DNA of 64,000 nt from Cricetomys ansorgei (Eukaryota > Chordata > Mammalia > Rodentia > Nesomyidae), in NCBI GenBank assembly GCA_026225945.1, contig JAMJFZ010004075.1, positions 186,001 to 250,000 of the forward strand, given 5' to 3'. Position numbers and translations under genes: made by a program. Numbering within the stretch: the first letter of the stretch is position 1; every line of letters starts with the position of its first letter. A model generated the notes under the pieces. That model searched no databases. It was not told the origin of the DNA and saw only the letters and a program-made list of their open reading frames with translations. Below are positions 58,951-64,000 of this stretch, in pieces.

Positions 58951-60771
58951 GAAACATTAGTGCCTTCAAGTTACTATCAGAACAAAAGCAGCTTGGGAGG
59001 AAGGTGGCAGAACCATTTCAGATTTGCCGTACCATGGCTCGACAGAGCTGTCCAGAGCTGGGCAGCCAGAGATTGCCTTCGCAGGGAAGTACTCCCACCA
59101 GTGAGCTGCGAAGGCTGAAGAAGCAAAACATTGGCTGACCAAGGGCAAGAATCACAGTGCGTGTCAGACCCACATACAAAGATTTTAATCCGTGACTTAT
59201 TAGCATAATTAATGATTTGTTGTTTTCTCTCAAATGAAAATGAGTTTGTCAGATGTAGTGATTAAGGAGCTAACTGCACATAGCTGCACAGGCCTGCCCT
59301 GGGCAGAGCTGGATGCCTTTGGCTTTGATGTGCTGCCTCCTCTCTTGGCAGCACTCCCTTCCCTTTATGGCGCCGTTCTAGACCCCACGCGCCCGGGTTT
59401 GCATGCTGCCCTTATCATTTCCTTGCAGAAGAAAAAAATCAATGTAGTGAATGAGTTCACAGTAGGGATGGTTGGTGATTTAATACATCTCACGGCCTGA
59501 AAATTTGGTATTTACAAAAGGGACTTCACTAAACATGATGGAGTATCCTAGATTGGAAACTGGGGTGAGGGACATCATCAGAAACGCTGGCAAATTGGAA
59601 TGATGGTTTCTCGGTGTTAAATGAGCCATGGTTATGTTCACGTGAATGTTGACATCTGAATGAAGGGTCTATGATGTGCTCTTGTACGGTCTTGGTAACT
59701 TTTCTGTATATCTAAAACCAACTAAAAATAAATAATTTAACGCACAGAATGGATCTTACAAAGATGCCAATTAATGTTCAGGAACAAATTATGAAATTTA
59801 AAACAAAGAAATCATACCACAGAAGATAAGGTCATTTTTGTAGCTTTTTATTCTTTTACTTGCTACGAGCTCTTGGTTTAGTAAATTGCTAACTATTATA
59901 TTCTTGACTCATACAGTCTTCACGTTAGGATATGTGTGTAGGTTAAGGGTATTACATCTATTCTTACTATTGCAATAAATTACTGCTGAGAAACAAAAAA
60001 TGTCTTGAATTAAAGTTGCAAAATAAGAAGCACAACCATTTCCCCCTATTCGAAAGGTATGATTGATTCTAAAATTCTGAATTAAGCAAACATTCATTGA
60101 TGGCCTGGGAGATGAGTAGGAAGGGCCAAGGTTACTAAATTGCCACTATTTAAAACATCAGAAGAATAAAACCCACCTGGGCTTTAAACACTCACACACA
60201 GTGTGTTCCTTGTGCAATGGTAATGTGGCAGGCAATCAGTATTCTTTCTGTGATGTGATTTAAAGGGATAATGCTTGAATATGTATATTTAGCCCAATAA
60301 CCACAAGAATTCACTGTGGATAATTCTAAGGATGTTAAAATTAGCTAAGTATTGAAAAGTCATAATTTTCCTCTTGGAATAGATAGACTAGTTGGCACTT
60401 TGTCGTATGAGACATAACAGAAGCTTATTCTATTATTTATATAAATTGATTGGTTTGGCAGTTGCTACAGCAATAATCCATAATGAGCTACAGAAAGTGA
60501 ATGTGACTCTTTTAACATTATACGAAAAAGAATATTTACAGAAAGGCAGAGGATGATATTACAAGAGCTCAAGCTGTATCGGACAGCCTCCTCGTAGAAA
60601 ATAATTGGAATAGTGTGTGTTCACTGGGACACAGCATGGTGCCAGGCCTTCATTTTCTTACTAGCTGTCCAGACTAGAAGTCATAATAATAAAAGAACTT
60701 AGGATTAATTTTTATATTACTTAAATTTTTGTTATGTGCTATATATGAGTGTGCTTATTCATGTGTGCATG
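58951..60771. other. Intronic sequence, no gene supported
   Basis: 59170-59225 (ATTAGCATAATTAATGATTTG) and 60430-60600 are complex AT-rich blocks with homeodomain-like words. The frames at 58887-59500 are unsupported. Confidence 0.45.
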
Positions 60772-61217
60772 GGTGTATAGGCATGTGTGTGTGTGTGTAT
60801 GTAGGTAATGGGTGTATAGGCGTGTGTGTGTGTGTGTGTGTATGTAGGTAATGGGTGTATAGGCGTGTGTGTGTGTGTGTGTAGGTAATGGGTGTATAGG
60901 CGTGTGTGTGTGTGTATGTAGGTAATGGGTGTATAGGCATGTGTGTGTGTGTAGGTAATGGGTGTATAGCCGTGTGTGTGTGTGTATGTAGGTAATGGGT
61001 GTATAGGCGTGTGTGTGTGTGTGTGTGTGTAGGTAATGGGTGTATAGGCGTGTGTGTGTGTGTATGTAGGTAATGGGTGTATAGGCGTGTGTGTGTGTGT
61101 ATGTAGGTAATGGGTGTATAGGCATGTGTGTGTGTGTAGGTAATGGGTGTATAGGCGTGTGTGTGTGTGTATGTAGGTAATGGGTGTATAGGCGTGTGTG
61201 TGTGTGTGTGTGTATGT
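60772..61217. repeat. Minisatellite: 12 copies of a ~37-bp GGTAATGGGTGTATAGGC(GT)n unit
   Basis: GGTGTATAG starts at 60772, 60811, 60854, 60891, 60928, 60961, 60998, 61039, 61076, 61113, 61146 and 61183. Spacings are 39, 43, 37, 37, 33, 37, 41, 37, 37, 33 and 37. Units differ in GT count and in presence of TATGTA. Three overlapping minus-strand frames of 161-175 codons (His/Thr/Pro/Leu/Tyr repeats) arise because the array is open in all three minus frames. They are not genes. Confidence 0.97.
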
Positions 61218-61295
61218 AGGCCAACTGTAGGTATCACCCTCAGCCACTGTCTACCTATCTTTGCCATCATCATTGGTATCAATGTTTTTGTTGCT

Positions 61296-61493
61296 GTTAT
61301 TTGAGGCAGGGTCTCTCAGTGAGCTTGGAACTCATCTGTTAGGCTGGTTAGCCAGCGAGTTCCAGGGATCTGCTTGCTTTGCCTCCACAGTGCTGGGATC
61401 AGTCCTGCACTGACACTCCTGGCTTTGCGTGTGGGTGCCGGGCATCTGAACCCAGGTCTTACTACGGGGACAGCCACCTGAGCCATCGCTCAT
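61296..61493 (-). repeat. B4/RSINE1-type SINE
   Basis: The + strand TTGAGGCAGGGTCTCTCAGTG, CAGTGCTGGGATCAGTCC, GTGGGTGCCGGGCATCTGAACC and CACCTGAGCCATCGC is a reverse B4. Confidence 0.85.
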
Positions 61494-62814
61494 CTGGGAC
61501 TCTACATTGGACCCGGGAAGGATTGGTTTTGACTAAGTAGAAAAATTCCTGACAGTAGCTGAATAGGTGTTTGTCAGAACACAGTCCGAGAATGGAGTTG
61601 TGCGAGAGGAATTCTGGGTGGGCGAGAACGTAAGACAAGAGTCTTGTGACCTCAGTTTCTTCAAATACATGGAATTGTTCTTGGAACGTGCTCCCTCCCA
61701 GCTGCGGGGGGCAGGAGTGAGTTTGCTTTAGATTAGTTATTAAAGTGGCGACTGTCGCTTGTTTGTCTCTATGGAAAGGCATGTTCTTGCCACGTCTGGC
61801 TTGTCCTTGTGGTCATTCACAGTATTCACTTGACTCTTTTGCACTCGCTCTCAGAGTGTAAATTGTCAGAGGCTCTGAATAAAGTTAGCTATTGCATGAG
61901 ACCTAATTTCAGTTCATTTTTTGGGTTCACTCTTTCAGGGTCCACCACCTTTAAGAGTGGTGAACAGGTGTTCGTGACTTCCAGTGAAGGGAAAATTTTC
62001 AGTGGGTATCAGGGCTTTTGATTTTTTATTTTCTGATCAGTTGACTCGATCTTTGGGTTATAATTTTGATTTTGAGGTTTGGCGGCTTACCCTGCATCTC
62101 TGTCATCTCTCATTTGGCCACACTAGGTTTTCTTTAACAATATTATGCTCAATTCCAGGAAAAACCTTTTAAATAATAATACTACGTACTCTAGCTTTCC
62201 CAACCCTAAGGTCTGTATTAGCCACACAAAAGAAAAGTTCACAGAAAATGTTACTCTGATAAAGCAACTTCCCCAGAGCCAGGGCCCTTTATACAGGTCC
62301 TACATCCTGCTTTTCTTCTTTGCCCAAAGCAATTAGGAAGCTGTGTATTCCTTAGAAATTGACTTCATTAGTAATTATCTTTCATTCCAGAATTATCATT
62401 ATGGGATATTATTTATGATTAAGTTTTTAGACATGAGCCAAAAGCGAAATATTTCTTATACTCAATAAATATCAAAATGTTTAGTACTCAGTTTTCTAAA
62501 CAATAGGTTCAGTCTCAGTACTGTAATTGGTGTGGGCTGACTCACTATAAAACTATGTATTAACGGTCTTCAGCCTCAGGGATTTGTTAGTATACCTGGT
62601 GTCTGGTGAAAGACTAGAGAAACTGGACAGTCTGGGAAGACAGGAGAGCTCCCTACAGTGAGGAACCAGCCAGATCACTGTCAGTTGTGCTAATGTTAAG
62701 AAGTTGCTCTGCACCAGCCTGTAAATAGATGCCTTGCTCAAAATCACTTTGAAAATGCACACTCAGGGACTCTGAGGCTTACCAGAGAATCCCGCTTCAT
62801 TAAAAGCTGTCCTT
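61494..62814. other. Intronic sequence, no feature recognised
   Basis: Unique-looking DNA. The frames at 61462-61782 (-) and 61809-62336 (+) show no recognisable product. Confidence 0.5.
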
Positions 62815-63012
62815 GAGCTAGTCAGGTGGCTCAACTGGCAAACTTGCTTGTGCGAAGCCTGACAACCCGAGTTCTGTCCCCAGAACCCACGTGGTGGAAT
62901 GAGAAAACAGATTCCAGCAAGTTGCCTCCGAACACCCATATGCATGTCATGACATACATTGACCTTTCTCTCTCTCCCTCCATGTACACTTGCAGATAAA
63001 TAAATAAATGTG
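62815..63012 (+). repeat. B3 SINE, full length
   Basis: GTCAGGTGGCTCAACTGGC, GCCTGACAACCCGAGTTCTG, CCCAGAACCCACGTGGTGG, AGCAAGTTGCCTCCGAACACC, ending AAATAAATAAATG. Confidence 0.9.
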
Positions 63013-63055
63013 AAGTATATTGAACTAGATGTTCATGGAGTTTGCATCTACCGAA

Positions 63056-63099
63056 GAAAATGAAAATTTCAAGTAAAGAAAATGAAAATTTCAAGTAAA
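63056..63099. repeat. Perfect 22-bp tandem duplication
   Basis: The unit GAAAATGAAAATTTCAAG plus TAAA occurs twice back to back (63056-63077 and 63078-63099) without a mismatch. Confidence 0.97.
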
Positions 63100-64000
63100 T
63101 GGGACCATGAAGATCTATTTTAACCTTTGGGTAAGGGGAGGAATAAAACAACTAGCTGGTTGGTGGTGATGATTGCTACATGAATGGCACACGTATCTGA
63201 GGGCTGGGGCGATATGCTTCTGGCTCAGAATGAAAGCACAGCATTTTACCTCTTGGGGTCTAGATGAACAGTATATTCAGTGTAAATACTGTTATTTTGG
63301 CATGGACTGAGTCTTTAGAAAACTGTACATTAATGTATAGTCTTCCCTTCAGACCAGTAGTTTTCTAGCTATAAGGAGTATCAAGTACAGCAGGTCTCTG
63401 GGCTCAGAGGTTGTGAAATTATTAGTTGAGGATGGGGCCTGATCCTATCTACTTTTAGTAAACTTTCATTTCTATAATCACTAGTCTAGATTGTTTAGTC
63501 GGAAGATATATTATCAAAACATGAAAACCTACTTCTGTCTGGCAACTGTTGACTTACCCACAGCGTCACCGTCACCGCTTACTCTCCCCTTCCCACCTCC
63601 TTTGCTCAGAGCTTTCCCTGAAAACACACGTGGCCTAGTATTGCCCTTGAGAAGTTTTATGTTTTCTCCCTGGGGCATCTGTCTGCGTTGCATTCGGCTC
63701 CTAATAGCTCTTACCAGACTTGTGTCGACACTTGGATTGTTCTGAAGTCAGGCTGGCCAGGAGCAGAGCTGGCCATGTCTTCTCAACACCCTACCAACAT
63801 GGAAGCCCTGAAGCTGGCTTGAAAGAGTGAGGAGTTTATCTGCTTCTGCGTAGACCTAAGTAAGTGTGTTTGTGGGAGAGAAACAGACAAAAAAATCAGC
63901 CTTCATCCAGAAAACATCTTAAACATTCCCCCTGGTTAATTCAGTGCTGTACATTCAACAGCTCTTGGAAGGACTTGGAAGAACTGTCATTTTGCCTGAG
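63100..64000. other. Intronic sequence, no feature recognised
   Basis: Unique-looking DNA to the window end. The frame at 63491-63745 is unsupported. Confidence 0.5.

Larger units (their letters stand above)
27956..64000 (+). other. Reln: Reln downstream intron, 5' portion (probably intron 3)
   Basis: This phase 2 intron runs to the window edge without a recognisable next exon, so it is at least 36.0 kb. The next reelin residues (Met-Ala-Thr-Ala-Thr-His-Arg and on, from memory) were looked for after AG sites and not found. Confidence 0.85.

Noticed and set aside
1..64000. CRISPR arrays, prokaryotic operons, phage genes or other novel gene systems
   Set aside because: The only regular direct repeats are microsatellites and a minisatellite without unique spacers. 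The whole window reads as vertebrate intron.
1..64000. Canonical tRNA, snRNA, 5S or 7SK genes
   Set aside because: No intact gene was recognised by eye; the only pol III-type boxes seen are within the B2, B3 and ID-like SINEs. tRNAscan-SE and an Rfam search would be decisive.

Overview
The window is nuclear DNA of a muroid rodent. Rodent-lineage retroposons (B1, B2, B3, B4/RSINE1 and ID-like SINEs, rodent-type L1 3' UTRs) lie among older mammal-wide repeats (MIR, L2, L1M/HAL1). There are no bacterial, phage or viral gene clusters. The species cannot be fixed from the sequence. ID elements are scarce, which argues against rat.

The only protein-coding sequence I can support is one 136-nt exon at 27820-27955 on the + strand. 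It has a good branch point and polypyrimidine tract, an AG acceptor and a GTAAGT donor. Its 44 complete codons read as part of the N-terminal Reeler domain of reelin (Reln), a secreted extracellular-matrix glycoprotein that guides neuronal migration. Intron phase is 1 upstream and 2 downstream. From memory this matches exon 3 of mammalian RELN. The rest of the window is then the 3' part of the upstream intron (at least 27.8 kb) and the 5' part of the downstream intron (at least 36.0 kb). No second Reln exon was found.

Layout. 1-9 kb: mostly unique intron plus an ancient L1M/HAL1 remnant (4.6-6.3 kb). 9.2-16.7 kb: repeat-rich (L1 pieces, a URR1-like element, B1, ID-like, MIR, L2) with a composite microsatellite at 12.3-12.6 kb. 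17-25 kb: largely unique with two B1s. 26-27 kb: an L1M fragment antisense to the gene. 27.8 kb: the exon. 28.6-33.4 kb: B1, (TG)n, L2, URR1-like, long TG/TA tracts, B4, B3, a small CpG cluster and MIR. 37.0-39.8 kb: a URR1-like element interrupted by a B2 with recognisable target-site duplication, then L1M pieces and a 38-nt poly(A). 40.9-41.1 kb: a local CpG-rich island in otherwise CpG-poor intron. 43.4-43.8 kb: a long ACATAT-type tract. 51-58 kb: pyrimidine tract, B3, rodent L1 3' UTRs, MIR. 58.7-63.1 kb: B2, a 12-copy minisatellite with a higher-order period, B4, B3 and a 22-bp tandem duplication.

No operon, CRISPR array, RNA gene or new gene system is visible. The most checkable items are the exon itself, the two structured satellite arrays, the CpG clusters and candidate conserved intronic elements. 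Repeat-family names come from recognition by eye, and edges are approximate, often by 10-30 bp.
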